Positions 34,509 through 43,908 of a stretch of 64,000 bases of DNA are shown here, piece after piece (the first letter of the stretch is position 1; each line of letters opens with the position of its first letter). A program made the translations under genes and the position numbers. The stretch lies in assembly GCA_023409735.1 (NCBI GenBank), contig JAEYRB010000048.1, positions 39,161 through 103,160 of the forward strand, in the 5' to 3' direction. The notes beneath the pieces were generated by a model. That model saw only the letters and a program-made list of their open reading frames with translations, was not told the origin of the DNA and did not search any database. The DNA is from Bacillota bacterium (GTDB taxonomy: Bacteria; Bacillota; Clostridia; Acetivibrionales; DTU013).

Positions 34509-35180
34509 TCAGTTCCCCATCTTCTCCTTAACTAACTGATATTGATCCCTTGCAGCTTCAATAAGCTGAGTGTTTTTTCTAGCTTCCGGAGAGCTGATAA
34601 GCTTGCTAAGCCATTTAACGGCATTTTCATAGTCACCTGTTCTGCAGCTCAACTCGCCTATCATATACATACATGTGTTTTCATCAAGCTTGTCCGCCGG
34701 AAAATGCTCATTTTTATATGTTTCAGTATAATAATTCAGCGCAAATTTTAAGAAGTCGAGTTCCCTTGAATCTTGTTTGATCCTGTAAAGCCAAGCGATT
34801 CTCATACAAACCTTAGCCATTTCACTTGCCTTTGCGCCTCTAACCTTGTGATTGAGAAGCACCAGCTTAAAAGCTTCCAATGCAGTGTCTACAGTTCTTT
34901 CTCCTGAGAAGACTCTTTTGTTCCACTTAGGCTTTATTTCTTTAAGAACAATATCTGCTTCTTTGTAGCCTATTTCTTCGAATTTGTCCGCTTGTGCAGC
35001 ATAGCCGCAATAATCACAAACCCATGCATCGTAGAACATCGGATTTATGTCTTTATAATTAACACAAAAGTCGGTGTCTCTGCTTTCTACCTTGCAAGTC
35101 TTTAATTTTACCTTTGTAACGTTAAATTTTTGACCACATACCGGACAAGTAATTTCCTTATTATATATACTATCTATCAT
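34509..35180 (-). CDS. DUF2225 family zinc-ribbon/TPR protein
   Basis: A 223-residue protein. Two CXXC pairs, TCPVCGQKF near residue 12 and VCDYCGYAA near residue 55, form a split zinc ribbon. The rest is helical repeats (AEMAKVCMRIAWLYRIKQDS-like, then YMIGELSCRTGDYENAVKWL), as in DUF2225 proteins of Firmicutes. Function unknown. GGGGG precedes the ATG. It is likely co-transcribed with the VanW gene upstream (52-base gap). Confidence 0.88.
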   Translation of the reverse strand: MIDSIYNKEITCPVCGQKFNVTKVKLKTCKVESRDTDFCVNYKDINPMFYDAWVCDYCGYAAQADKFEEIGYKEADIVLKEIKPKWNKRVFSGERTVDTALEAFKLVLLNHKVRGAKASEMAKVCMRIAWLYRIKQDSRELDFLKFALNYYTETYKNEHFPADKLDENTCMYMIGELSCRTGDYENAVKWLSKLISSPEARKNTQLIEAARDQYQLVKEKMGN

Positions 35181-35232
35181 TTCGTTCCCCCTAGTAATTG
35201 AATGAAGTAATCAGTCTTATATTATTTGGCTA

Positions 35233-36720
35233 TCATTGAAGAACCATATTATAACTACTTTTTCTTATCCTACCTCTTACAGGCTTATAATAATCCTCCG
35301 ATATTTTCTCTTGAAACAGCAATACCCCGTTTCTGTATGTCTCTCTGTAGAGGGCCACCCGAACACCGTTTTTTTCCTTTATTTCAACAACAGATTGTCC
35401 ATATGCCAGCGTATCATCGATTATTACTTCAGCCTCTTGAGGTTCATACTGCGCAATAACCTGTGTTCGAAGCTTTATCTTATCAGGGTTCTCATATTTT
35501 TTGCCCATAATGTTAATTTTAAGGGTCCCGCCTACTGTTCTGGCATTAATACATATTGGATAGTCCAAGTTGTTTAAAAACTTAAAATCCAGCGTTTCCC
35601 CATTTATTGTTGCATCTCTTCCAGGAGTAATGTATGTCAATGTTATCGAATGAGGCGTTCTGTTTATGACATCAAGACCCGATAGCAGAACTGAGTTATA
35701 CAGCGTAGAGGAAACCTGGCATATTCCTCCGCCGGATCCTGTAGTCAATTTATTTCTTATTATAACAGGTGCTTCCTTGTAACCTGCATCCTCATTTTCA
35801 AGTCCTAACGCCTTACTCATTGAAAAAATTTCTCCCGGCATCAGTATAAAACCATTTATTCTGCTGCAAGCAAGGTTAATATTATATGTCCGGTTTTTAT
35901 CAGCAGTACTGAACTTAGTGGTATAGCTTCCAAGCACTGAGCTTATGTTTTTAATGTCACTAACAGTAATATGCGGCTTCTTTTTTTTCACCTCTAAATC
36001 AATTGTTGAAAAATTTCTTTCCCCTAATTGATTTTCTACCTTTTTAACGTTTGTGTCAATATTCAACTCATTTCCCACTATTTCCTCAGTAAATGTGATA
36101 GTCCCATTATTAAAATGTATTAATGCATTTTTCCCCACGATATCGCACTCTTGTTTTGCTGTTTGTATAAATTGGCGAAGTCTTTCACTGTCAAACTTGA
36201 ATCCCATAGTTAGGTTCAGGCTCCTCCGGCTTAGTGAAACAGCGTAAAAAACCTTCTTAAAAATATTGCCATCACGGCCGACCATGTATGCTTTCTTCAC
36301 AGCATCATCTATAAGAAATTGAAAACCTATATCCTTTAAAGGAACAATCCACTGCTTTTCTTCGTAACGTAATGTTAAGCCTTCCTCGGGATAATTTTCA
36401 TTTATATAATCTGTAACAAGCTTTTTAGCTTCCTTTGCAGAAAGCCATGATACATCGCATTGCTCTATATTTATGCCTTTTCTTATAGTGTTTCCTGTAT
36501 AAATTTCGGCCAGGAGCAGCATTACTACAGAAAAAACTGATATTGCTAAAATAAACGAATAAATAAATATTTTTAATCCTTTAGCGGATTTTGAGCCTCT
36601 GCTGAATTTTGTGCTCTTGCCGGACTTTATGTCTTTAGCAAAATTAAAGCCATTATTCAATTTAAGGCCCTTAAAAAATTCAAAACCCTTACCAAATAAA
36701 GAATCCTTATCATGCAACAT
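35233..36720 (-). CDS. VanW family membrane-anchored protein with peptidoglycan-binding and G5-like domains
   Basis: A 495-residue cell-envelope protein. A 50-residue cytoplasmic tail made of loose Gly-Phe-Lys repeats (GFEFFKGLKL, GFNFAKDIKS) precedes one membrane segment (FIYSFILAISVFSVVMLLLA). Outside come a PG_binding_4 domain (about 85-230), the VanW domain with NINLACSRINGFILMPGEIFS, GGGICQVSSTLYNSVLLSGL and TPHSI, and a C-terminal G5-like strand region. VanW-type proteins are thought to act on the cell wall, though their activity is not firmly known. GAGGT lies nine bases before the ATG. Confidence 0.9.
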   Translation of the reverse strand: MLHDKDSLFGKGFEFFKGLKLNNGFNFAKDIKSGKSTKFSRGSKSAKGLKIFIYSFILAISVFSVVMLLLAEIYTGNTIRKGINIEQCDVSWLSAKEAKKLVTDYINENYPEEGLTLRYEEKQWIVPLKDIGFQFLIDDAVKKAYMVGRDGNIFKKVFYAVSLSRRSLNLTMGFKFDSERLRQFIQTAKQECDIVGKNALIHFNNGTITFTEEIVGNELNIDTNVKKVENQLGERNFSTIDLEVKKKKPHITVSDIKNISSVLGSYTTKFSTADKNRTYNINLACSRINGFILMPGEIFSMSKALGLENEDAGYKEAPVIIRNKLTTGSGGGICQVSSTLYNSVLLSGLDVINRTPHSITLTYITPGRDATINGETLDFKFLNNLDYPICINARTVGGTLKINIMGKKYENPDKIKLRTQVIAQYEPQEAEVIIDDTLAYGQSVVEIKEKNGVRVALYRETYRNGVLLFQEKISEDYYKPVRGRIRKSSYNMVLQ

Positions 36721-36834
36721 CAGCAGCTACCTCATTCAATAATATACAAAAAACATTTAATGTTATATTTCATTATTATGTTTTCTTACACTTATATATT
36801 ACATACGTGGTAACTGCTGGTTCTTCCAAATTAC

Positions 36835-38064
36835 CTAGTGACCTATTGTCAAAACCTCGGTATCATTTATAGCTCGCTCTATCATCTCATCGATATTAAC
36901 AAGCGCTTCCTCATGCTTCTTTACCTCTTCAAGCTTCGGCTTGGTTTTCGGATGCTTTGCAACAAATACGGTGCAGCAATCCTCATATGGAAGTATTGAA
37001 GTCTCAAAGGTATCAATTTTTCTTGCTATATCAATAACCTCATTTTTATCCATACCTATAAGCGGTCTGAAAACAGGCATTGAAACCACTTCATTAGTTA
37101 CTGCCAGGGCCTGTGCTGTCTGGCTTGCAACCTGTCCAAGGCTCTCTCCTGTTATTAACGCCAGTGAGCCATTTTTACGAGCTATTCTTTCGGCAATTGT
37201 CATCATAATACGCCGCATTATGATCGTAAGCTGGTCCTCGGGGCATTTATTATTTATTGCAAGCTGTATTTCGGTAAATGGTACGATATGAAGCTTAATT
37301 TTAAAGCAATACTCAGACACTATTTTAGCTAATGAAATAACCTTTTCTCTTGCTCTTTCGCTTGTATAGGGGTAGCTGTAGAAATGGACGGCTTCAAGCT
37401 CCATTCCCCTCTTCGCCATCATCCATCCGGCCACCGGGCTGTCTATTCCGCCTGATAGCAGCAGCATAGCTTTACCATTGGTTCCAACGGGCATACCACT
37501 GAAGGCTGGAACTATATCGCAATAAATATATGTATGCTCGCGTACCTCCACATAAAATATGAAATCAGGATTATGGACGTCAACCTTAAGCTCAGAAATA
37601 TTATCAAGCAGATAGCCTCCAAGCTCCAAACATATCTCAGGCGATTGCATAGGAAAACGTTTGTCTCCTCTTTTAGCCTCAACCTTGAAAAATATATTAT
37701 TTTCTTTATTGCTGTTACGCAAAGAAGAGCTTTTTTGCGCCTTCTGCTGCTGAAGCTTTATTACCTTTTCTATGGCAAGGTCAAGTGAATACTTCTTAAT
37801 GTCCTCAAATTCAGATGGTATTTTCAAAACAAGACTGACGGATACAATACCAAAAACCTTTGTCAGCTTTAACATTGCTGCTTCGAAATCATAGTCCTCC
37901 TCGGAAGGCTCAATAAAAATTCTTGCCTGGGATCTGATCACCTCTATTTTTCCAAGGCTTGAAATGGCCTTTCTGATATTGGCCATTAGTTTATCTTCAA
38001 ACACAGGACGGTTAAGGCCTTTCAATATGATTTCTCCATACCTTACAAGTATAACTTTTTTCAT
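36835..38064 (-). CDS. thiI: tRNA 4-thiouridine synthase ThiI (short form)
   Basis: Makes 4-thiouridine at position 8 of tRNA and can supply sulfur for thiamine thiazole. It has 409 residues: an N-terminal ferredoxin-like domain, a THUMP domain (to about 170), then the PP-loop LLLSGGIDSPVAGW and GESLGQVASQTAQ. It lacks the C-terminal rhodanese domain of the E. coli protein, so sulfur must come from a partner, evidently the adjacent desulfurase. A Gln/Ser/Asn-rich insert sits near residues 103-122 between strands of the THUMP domain. The start overlaps the nifS stop (ATGA). Confidence 0.95.
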   Translation of the reverse strand: MKKVILVRYGEIILKGLNRPVFEDKLMANIRKAISSLGKIEVIRSQARIFIEPSEEDYDFEAAMLKLTKVFGIVSVSLVLKIPSEFEDIKKYSLDLAIEKVIKLQQQKAQKSSSLRNSNKENNIFFKVEAKRGDKRFPMQSPEICLELGGYLLDNISELKVDVHNPDFIFYVEVREHTYIYCDIVPAFSGMPVGTNGKAMLLLSGGIDSPVAGWMMAKRGMELEAVHFYSYPYTSERAREKVISLAKIVSEYCFKIKLHIVPFTEIQLAINNKCPEDQLTIIMRRIMMTIAERIARKNGSLALITGESLGQVASQTAQALAVTNEVVSMPVFRPLIGMDKNEVIDIARKIDTFETSILPYEDCCTVFVAKHPKTKPKLEEVKKHEEALVNIDEMIERAINDTEVLTIGH

Positions 38065-39236
38065 AGCTGCCTCCTGATTTTTTGCTTTTTTCGTATTTCA
38101 ATAATAGGGATGATCTCATTAATGTGTTCTACAGCTGCTTGTGCTTCCTCGCTTGTATTGAAGGTGGAAAAGCTGAAGCGTAAAGCACCGTCTATAAGGC
38201 TCTGAGGAACCTTCATGGCTGTAAGTACATGGCTTTTTGTGTTTTTATGAGAGGAGCAGGCAGAGCCGGTAGATACAAATATGCCTCTTTGCTCCAGATG
38301 ATGCAGTAAAACCTCTGACTTTATATTATCAAATGCTATATTCAAAATATACGGCGATGCGTCCTTCGGTGATACAACCTTGTAAGTAAGTTCAGTGGCA
38401 GCCAGTTTTTCCAGAAAAGCCTCTTTTACTGCTGATACCTTTTTATTCTCTTCCTCTAGCGAACCCGTCACAAGCCTTGCTGCTTCACCAAATCCGGCAA
38501 CTCCGGGAACATTTTCCGTTCCGGAGCGTAATAACGATTCTTGTCCACCGCCGAATAGTATTGGCTTAATTTTTAGTTCCTTTGATACATACAAAGCTCC
38601 CATTCCCTTGGGTCCATGAATCTTATGAGAGCTTATTGAGAGCATTCCTATACCCGATTTTGCAGGGGATATTGCTATTTTGCCATAAGCCTGTACGGCA
38701 TCTACATGTATAACTGTACTTGGATTAACGCTGTTTCTGATGGCAGAAATTTCATTTATATCCTGTATTGTGCCTGTTTCGTTGTTTACAAGCATAATGC
38801 TGATCAAAGAAGTATCAGCAGATAGCTTTTCCTTTAGCTGATCAAGCAGAACCTTACCGTTTTCATCCACATCAATATAATCTACGCTATAGCCCTGCTG
38901 CTCCAGATAGTGAAATACCTCAAGAACTGAAGGATGCTCAATTTTTGTCGTTATAATATGTTTACCGTTCCTTGGGTTTGCTCTTAAAAAGCCTCTTATG
39001 GCAAGATTATTTGATTCAGTACCGCCTGAAGTAAAATATATCTCTTTCGCTTGAGCGCCAAGAGATGACGCTAATATATCTCTTGCGGTGTTAACAACCT
39101 TTTCAGCCTCGATGCCTTTTGTATGAAGTGATGACGGATTACCGTAAATATTACGAGAAACCTCTGCAACCAAAGAGGTTACTTCGTCAAACTGCCTTGT
39201 TGTAGCACTGTTATCAAAATAAATTTCCTTCTGCAT
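38061..39236 (-). CDS. Cysteine desulfurase dedicated to ThiI (NifZ-like)
   Basis: A second cysteine desulfurase, 391 residues, different from the iscS at 21 kb. EIYFDNSATT, TSGGTESNNLAIRG and the PLP lysine in SISSHKIHGPKG are present; the active cysteine is in STGSACSSHKNTKSHVL. ATGA overlap with thiI argues for a one-to-one partnership like NifZ-ThiI of B. subtilis. The ATG at 39236 follows GAGGT; a TTG four codons upstream overlaps that site. No nitrogenase genes are near, so a nif role is not implied. Confidence 0.93.
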   Translation of the reverse strand: MQKEIYFDNSATTRQFDEVTSLVAEVSRNIYGNPSSLHTKGIEAEKVVNTARDILASSLGAQAKEIYFTSGGTESNNLAIRGFLRANPRNGKHIITTKIEHPSVLEVFHYLEQQGYSVDYIDVDENGKVLLDQLKEKLSADTSLISIMLVNNETGTIQDINEISAIRNSVNPSTVIHVDAVQAYGKIAISPAKSGIGMLSISSHKIHGPKGMGALYVSKELKIKPILFGGGQESLLRSGTENVPGVAGFGEAARLVTGSLEEENKKVSAVKEAFLEKLAATELTYKVVSPKDASPYILNIAFDNIKSEVLLHHLEQRGIFVSTGSACSSHKNTKSHVLTAMKVPQSLIDGALRFSFSTFNTSEEAQAAVEHINEIIPIIEIRKKQKIRRQL

Positions 39237-39311
39237 TTTAAACCTCAATTTAAAATAAATACATTAATATTTTAACTAATTCATTGCCGGCTGATACACT
39301 AGCTTGTCTGC

Positions 39312-39418
39312 ATGCGATTACTAATTTATATCACGAACCACGCTGCTTTGATGTTCCAATGCGATTACTAATTATATCATGAGCCGCTTGGAATGAATAT
39401 AAATGATATAGTAATCGC
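39312..39418. repeat. Direct and inverted repeats between divergent genes
   Basis: ATGCGATTACTAATTTATATC (39312-39332) recurs at 39359-39379 with one base missing; an inverted copy, TGATATAGTAATCGC, is at 39404-39418. The second direct copy and the inverted copy can form a hairpin with a 20-odd base loop. The element lies in the 386-base gap between the divergent desulfurase and SLH-protein genes, where both promoters should be. It could be a regulator binding site. Confidence 0.65.
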
Positions 39419-39622
39419 TACTGCGATATTATATCACAATTTGTTTACAGTTACATTTAAAGTACATTAAAGTATTTCAATCTTCTTAATTCTGCTTTAT
39501 AATTTAGTATAGCTGTATTTTATACGGAAATTACCACTTTTTGCTGTTATGTCGATAACAAACCTCCGGTATTTATATTGAACAATTACAGCTTTTGCGG
39601 TTATAAAAGGAGATCACAATTA

Positions 39623-41398
39623 ATGAAAAAATGTAAGTTTTTGGTTTGTTTTTTGCTTGTACTCTCTAATTTATTATTACTAAATTGCAGTTTAGTAGTC
39701 AGTAATGCGACAGTAGAAGCCCAGCAGCCTTTTTCGGATGTTCCAAAAACAAGCTATGCGTATAACGCAGTAAATCAGCTTCGTTCTCTTGGCATTACAA
39801 ATGGCTACGGCAACAACACCTTTGGTTATGGCAAAACATTAACAAGAGGTGAATTTATAACTTTTCTTGTTCGAATAATGGGCTGGGAACAAATTTCCCC
39901 TGCAGTCGGCTCCTTCAGCGACAACAAGGATCCTAAAAAATTCTATTACAAGCCCATTGAAACGGCTCTTGCAAACGGTGCTATAGCTGCGGATACTGAT
40001 AAAATAAGACCAGATGATGCCATAACCAGAGAAGAAGGCGCAATAATTATGGTAAATACTCTTGGTTATAAAAATCTTGCTGAACAAATAAGCTATTTCA
40101 ATAAGCCCTTTGATGATGTTACAAAAAACATTGGGTATATCACCATAGTAAGGGATATTGGCATATTCAACGGTGAAGGCGCAGGCTTTAATCCCACCGG
40201 CAGCCTTCTGAGAGAACAGGCTGCAGCAATACTTATTAGACTTGTTAATACAATGAACAATAAAATTACTGATTTGAATGCTTTCTATGCTATCAGCTCA
40301 TCCTCACAGCATGAAAAGATACAAAATCTCACATCAGTCTGCTTCGGCTGGAGCAAGCTAAGTTATGATGAGTCTGCTAAGAATATTGTTTTAAACACCT
40401 CAAGGTATTCCTATAGTTATAATGAGTACTACCTCCCCACCGGCTTCACCTCAAGGCTTGATGAGGCAAAAGCTGCTGGTATTCCTGCAATGCTTATGGT
40501 ACAGTCAACACAAGACTCAAAGATGATTTCACCTGAAACAGGCAATAAAATTGGAGTTCCTGAGTACATATTAAAAGATCCCAAGGTCTATTCAAAGGTG
40601 ATAAGTGACATAGCAGCTGCATTAAAAAGCACCACTCTTGGCAGCGAAACAGGCTCTTTTGATGGTGTAGTAATTGATATCGAGGGCCTTAGAGGTGAGG
40701 AGCTGAAAAAGTGTTTCAATGATTTCCTTAGAGAATTGAAAGCAGCACTTGACAGGGATAATAAAAAGCTTTATGTTGCTGTACAGCCTCTTATGAATGT
40801 AAAAAGAAGCGCGACCTCCTTTAATGGTTATGATTTTAAAACAATCGGAGAGCTGGCTGACCGTGTTATTCTTATGGCTCATGACTATGATGCGAAAAAG
40901 CTGACATCCTCTGAAATGGCAAGCGGTTATAGTTTAACTCCACTTACACCTCTTGAGGATGTGTATTATGCGCTTGAGACTATTACAGACAGAAATACTG
41001 GTGTGGCTGACAAAAGCAAAATAATGCTTCAGATCAACTTTAGCTGGAATGTCTGGCGAAAGCAGGACGGAAGGATAATTAACTCAGTTCCTGATCATTT
41101 TAACCTGGAAAGCTTTTTAAAACTATTAGAAAGTAATACAAATATCTCATATAATTACAATGAAAAATATGAGAACCCTTACATAAAATACATAGATGAA
41201 AGCAATGGTACAGAAAATATAGTCTGGTATGAAAATACGAAAAGTGTTATGAAAAAGATAGAGTTGGCAAAGCTTTTTGGTATACAGGGTATTTCGCTGT
41301 GGAGACTTGGTAATATTCCTGATTATAATGGAACTAATACAAGTATTCAAGGAATGGATATATGGCAGAATATATTAGGTGAACTGGAGAAGAATTAA
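39623..41398 (+). CDS. SLH-domain protein with a GH18-like glycosidase domain
   Basis: A secreted 591-residue protein. A signal peptide covers about residues 1-33 (FLVCFLLVLSNLLLLNCS). Three S-layer homology motifs follow (FSDVPKTSYAYNAVNQLRSL, then GSFSDNKDPKKFYYKPIETA, then FDDVTKNIGYITIVRDIGIF), which anchor it to the wall. The C-terminal 350 residues are a GH18-type barrel: FDGVVIDIEGLRGEE holds the D-x-x-D-x-E-like catalytic strand, and VILMAHDYDA the later conserved Asp-Tyr-Asp. This is the arrangement of YaaH/YvbX-like spore or wall hydrolases. The ATG at 39623 has AAGGAG ten bases upstream. Confidence 0.88.
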   Translation: MKKCKFLVCFLLVLSNLLLLNCSLVVSNATVEAQQPFSDVPKTSYAYNAVNQLRSLGITNGYGNNTFGYGKTLTRGEFITFLVRIMGWEQISPAVGSFSDNKDPKKFYYKPIETALANGAIAADTDKIRPDDAITREEGAIIMVNTLGYKNLAEQISYFNKPFDDVTKNIGYITIVRDIGIFNGEGAGFNPTGSLLREQAAAILIRLVNTMNNKITDLNAFYAISSSSQHEKIQNLTSVCFGWSKLSYDESAKNIVLNTSRYSYSYNEYYLPTGFTSRLDEAKAAGIPAMLMVQSTQDSKMISPETGNKIGVPEYILKDPKVYSKVISDIAAALKSTTLGSETGSFDGVVIDIEGLRGEELKKCFNDFLRELKAALDRDNKKLYVAVQPLMNVKRSATSFNGYDFKTIGELADRVILMAHDYDAKKLTSSEMASGYSLTPLTPLEDVYYALETITDRNTGVADKSKIMLQINFSWNVWRKQDGRIINSVPDHFNLESFLKLLESNTNISYNYNEKYENPYIKYIDESNGTENIVWYENTKSVMKKIELAKLFGIQGISLWRLGNIPDYNGTNTSIQGMDIWQNILGELEKN

Positions 41399-41399
41399 C

Positions 41400-43451
41400 T
41401 TGCATAAATGTATCGAGTGGTTGGACAACAAGCTGAATATAAAATATCTTCCATATTGCATTTTTGCTGCAGTAGCATTATTAGCCTATTGCAACAGCTT
41501 TACAGTTCCATTTGTCCTTGATGATTTTGGATCGATAAGCAACAACTACGCCATTCAAAGCTTATTTGACTTTCCGGCGCTGTGGAAGTTTTATGCTAAC
41601 AGGATAGTTCTCTATTTTACATTTTCACTAAACTATGCTGTCCATGATAATGGCGTAGAAGGCTATCATGTTACCAATTTACTGATACATATATTTAATG
41701 GCATAATTTTTTATTGGATACTGCTGAGGCTTTTTTCACTTCCTTATTTTAAGGATAAGCTCATTTCCAGTCATAAAAAAGTTATAGCTGTTGTAGCTGT
41801 TGTACTTTTCTTATGCCACCCCATTCAGGTAAATGCCGTTACTTACATTGTGCAAAGGACTGCTTCCCTTGCTGCTACATTTTATCTTTTAGCCATACTG
41901 TTCTTCTTAAGATTCAGGATGCAGGACAAATGGTATGATTTAGTTTTAACGTTCACTTTTACAGTAATTGCAATGTTCACAAAAGAAAATACGATCACTA
42001 TACCCTTTATGCTTCTTCTTCTTGAACTAATGTTTTTTATCAAGGATGGTAAAACCTCCTGGGCCAAAAGAATATTGATTTTTATTCCCATATTTGCAAC
42101 GGTGCCCATAATTCCCGGAACAAACCTTTTCCTAAACGGATATAGTCAAAGCGATCCAAATGTTAGCTTTAAAGCAAGTACATCAATGGATAGATTTCAA
42201 TACTTCTATACACAGCTTAACGTAATACTTTTATATATTCGATTGATGTTTATACCCATCGGACAAAATTTCGATTACAGCAATGACTTCCCCATGTCTG
42301 TTACAATATGGGACAATTACTCATATGTCTCATTTGTAATATTACTGCTTATTGGCCTGTACGCATTGTATACATATAAGCGCAACCGCCTTGTATCTCT
42401 TGGTATATTGTGGTTTTTCATGGGGCTTGCAGTTGAGTCCAGCTTTATTTCTATTAAGGATGTTTATTTTGAGCACCGGCTATATTACCCTGCTGCCGGC
42501 TTTGTGCTTTTCTTGATAGGAATGGTCATGTATGAACGAAAGGGATATATTAAAAAAGTCGAGCAAAACATGCCTTCTACTGAAAACACTGATGAACTGT
42601 CAGGAGAACCTTTAACCGAAAGCACAGAGGCCATATATGAATATGACATGACGCTCGCCAAATCAACTGAGGCTCTAACAGATATCCCTTTAACCGAGGG
42701 CACTGAGGAACAGCCATGTATGCCTTCAGTCGAAAGTAATGAGCTAGTTTACACTGTAAGACATAAAAAAAATAGATATATACTAAAAAACCCGCTTTCC
42801 ATACTGCTTATAATGTCTTTTATCCTCATACCAGCTTATACAGGACTGACAATATTCAGGAATTATATTTACAGCGACAGCATAAGGCTCTGGAGCGATG
42901 TAGTTAAGAAGGCGCCAGGCAGTGACAGAGCACACAGTGTTCTTGCTTCAAGCTATCTAAATGAGTACAGCGAAGAAAAGAATAATTTAGAATATCTTGA
43001 TATTGCTGAAAAAGAATTCAAAATTGCAATAGATATGAATAATTCTAATAGTACCGCTCATTGTAATTTATCCAAGGTATACCTTCTTAAAAAAGAATAT
43101 GATAAATGTATTGAAGAAGCTAGAGCAACTCTGAGGATCACTAATTCAGAATATGCGGCTTATAACCTGGGGACCGCATATAAGGAAATGGGAAAGCTTG
43201 ATGAGGCTATAAGAGAATATCTTAAGGGATATAACTATAATAAAAGAAGCTCCTTCATCTTGAAGGCTCTTGGAGAGACATACTATGAGGTTAATGATCT
43301 AGAAAATGCAAAAAAATATTACGAGGAATATCTTGAAGTCAATAAGCGTTATAATAACAAGGAAAGCGAAGATAAGCTTGACGAAATTAGAAGCAAAATT
43401 GAAGCTGAAGCAATACAACCGCCGGAAAGTAACTACTTTGCCTTATGTTAG
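41400..43451 (+). CDS. Polytopic glycosyltransferase-like membrane protein with C-terminal TPR repeats
   Basis: A 683-residue protein. About eleven membrane segments fill residues 20-400 and one more lies near 460. The first loop, FVLDDFGSISNN, has the D-D/E-x motif of GT-C (PMT/ArnT-like) glycosyltransferases; GYHVTNLLIHIFNG is typical of the TMTC/DUF1736 group. A loop at about 390-450 carries imperfect LTESTEA-type repeats, and residues 500-670 contain four to five TPR units (AYNLGTAYKEMGKLDEAIREYLKGY). The likely start is TTG at 41400, with GGAGAAG overlapping the end of the preceding SLH gene, so the pair may be coupled. Confidence 0.82.
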   Translation: MHKCIEWLDNKLNIKYLPYCIFAAVALLAYCNSFTVPFVLDDFGSISNNYAIQSLFDFPALWKFYANRIVLYFTFSLNYAVHDNGVEGYHVTNLLIHIFNGIIFYWILLRLFSLPYFKDKLISSHKKVIAVVAVVLFLCHPIQVNAVTYIVQRTASLAATFYLLAILFFLRFRMQDKWYDLVLTFTFTVIAMFTKENTITIPFMLLLLELMFFIKDGKTSWAKRILIFIPIFATVPIIPGTNLFLNGYSQSDPNVSFKASTSMDRFQYFYTQLNVILLYIRLMFIPIGQNFDYSNDFPMSVTIWDNYSYVSFVILLLIGLYALYTYKRNRLVSLGILWFFMGLAVESSFISIKDVYFEHRLYYPAAGFVLFLIGMVMYERKGYIKKVEQNMPSTENTDELSGEPLTESTEAIYEYDMTLAKSTEALTDIPLTEGTEEQPCMPSVESNELVYTVRHKKNRYILKNPLSILLIMSFILIPAYTGLTIFRNYIYSDSIRLWSDVVKKAPGSDRAHSVLASSYLNEYSEEKNNLEYLDIAEKEFKIAIDMNNSNSTAHCNLSKVYLLKKEYDKCIEEARATLRITNSEYAAYNLGTAYKEMGKLDEAIREYLKGYNYNKRSSFILKALGETYYEVNDLENAKKYYEEYLEVNKRYNNKESEDKLDEIRSKIEAEAIQPPESNYFALC

Positions 43452-43478
43452 CACATTTTTACAAATGTGTATTTTTTC
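43452..43478 (+). terminator. Intrinsic terminator of the SLH/glycosyltransferase operon
   Basis: CACATTT-TTAC-AAATGTG stem-loop followed by TATTTTTT, directly after the stop codon. Confidence 0.88.
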
Positions 43479-43535
43479 CATATTCATCTAGTCTAGAAAT
43501 AAAATTAGTAATACTACTATCTCATGAGTAATACT

Positions 43536-43820
43536 TTATGCCGGCAGCAATATAACTTCGCCTTCATAAATTGTACTGCCTGTAATATTATTTACTCTTT
43601 CAATTACATTAATATAATTTCTTATATCTCCATCTGTATAATGTCTTTTGGCTATTCCCCACAGAGTATCACCTTTCTCAACTGTGATCGGCTTATATTG
43701 TACATCTGTGGTCTCCCCTTTTATATTTGTAGCAAACAGAAGACTTGAAAAGGCAATTATCAAGACTATAACAAATGAATAAAAACGCTTTTTATTTTTT
43801 AGTTTATATTTTCTATTCAT
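43536..43820 (-). CDS. yneA: LysM-domain protein, YneA-like SOS cell-division suppressor
   Basis: A 94-residue membrane-anchored protein: a short basic N-terminus, one membrane segment (FYSFVIVLIIAFSSLLFA) and a C-terminal LysM domain (TVEKGDTLWGIAKRHYTDGD, ending GEVILLPA). The size, layout and divergent position next to lexA match B. subtilis yneA, which blocks division during DNA damage. The promoter overlaps two LexA boxes. The ATG at 43820 follows GGAGGG; an ATG five codons upstream overlaps that site. Confidence 0.88.
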   Translation of the reverse strand: MNRKYKLKNKKRFYSFVIVLIIAFSSLLFATNIKGETTDVQYKPITVEKGDTLWGIAKRHYTDGDIRNYINVIERVNNITGSTIYEGEVILLPA

Positions 43821-43835
43821 GTTTAAACCCTCCAT

Positions 43836-43849
43836 AGAACACTTGTTCT
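43836..43849. promoter_or_regulatory. LexA box 1
   Basis: AGAACACTTGTTCT, a GAAC-N4-GTTC palindrome just downstream of the yneA -10 element. Confidence 0.85.
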
Positions 43850-43855
43850 ATTAAT

Positions 43856-43885
43856 ATTATATCCGAACAAATGTTCTCTTGTCAA
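43856..43885 (-). promoter_or_regulatory. yneA promoter
   Basis: On the - strand TTGACA (43880-43885) and TATAAT (43856-43861) are 18 bases apart; the spacer contains LexA box 2. Confidence 0.85.
43864..43877. promoter_or_regulatory. LexA box 2
   Basis: CGAACAAATGTTCT, matching the Gram-positive consensus CGAAC-N4-GTTCG at all but the last base. It sits between the -35 and -10 of yneA. Confidence 0.9.
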
Positions 43886-43894
43886 CATCATTTT

Positions 43895-43908
43895 CGAACA
43901 TTTGTTTG
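43895..43908. promoter_or_regulatory. LexA box 3
   Basis: CGAACATTTGTTTG, overlapping the -35 element of lexA, consistent with autorepression. Confidence 0.88.

Noticed and set aside
38061..39236. Second desulfurase as a nitrogenase NifS
   Set aside because: No nif genes are nearby and the four-base overlap with thiI points to tRNA thiolation.
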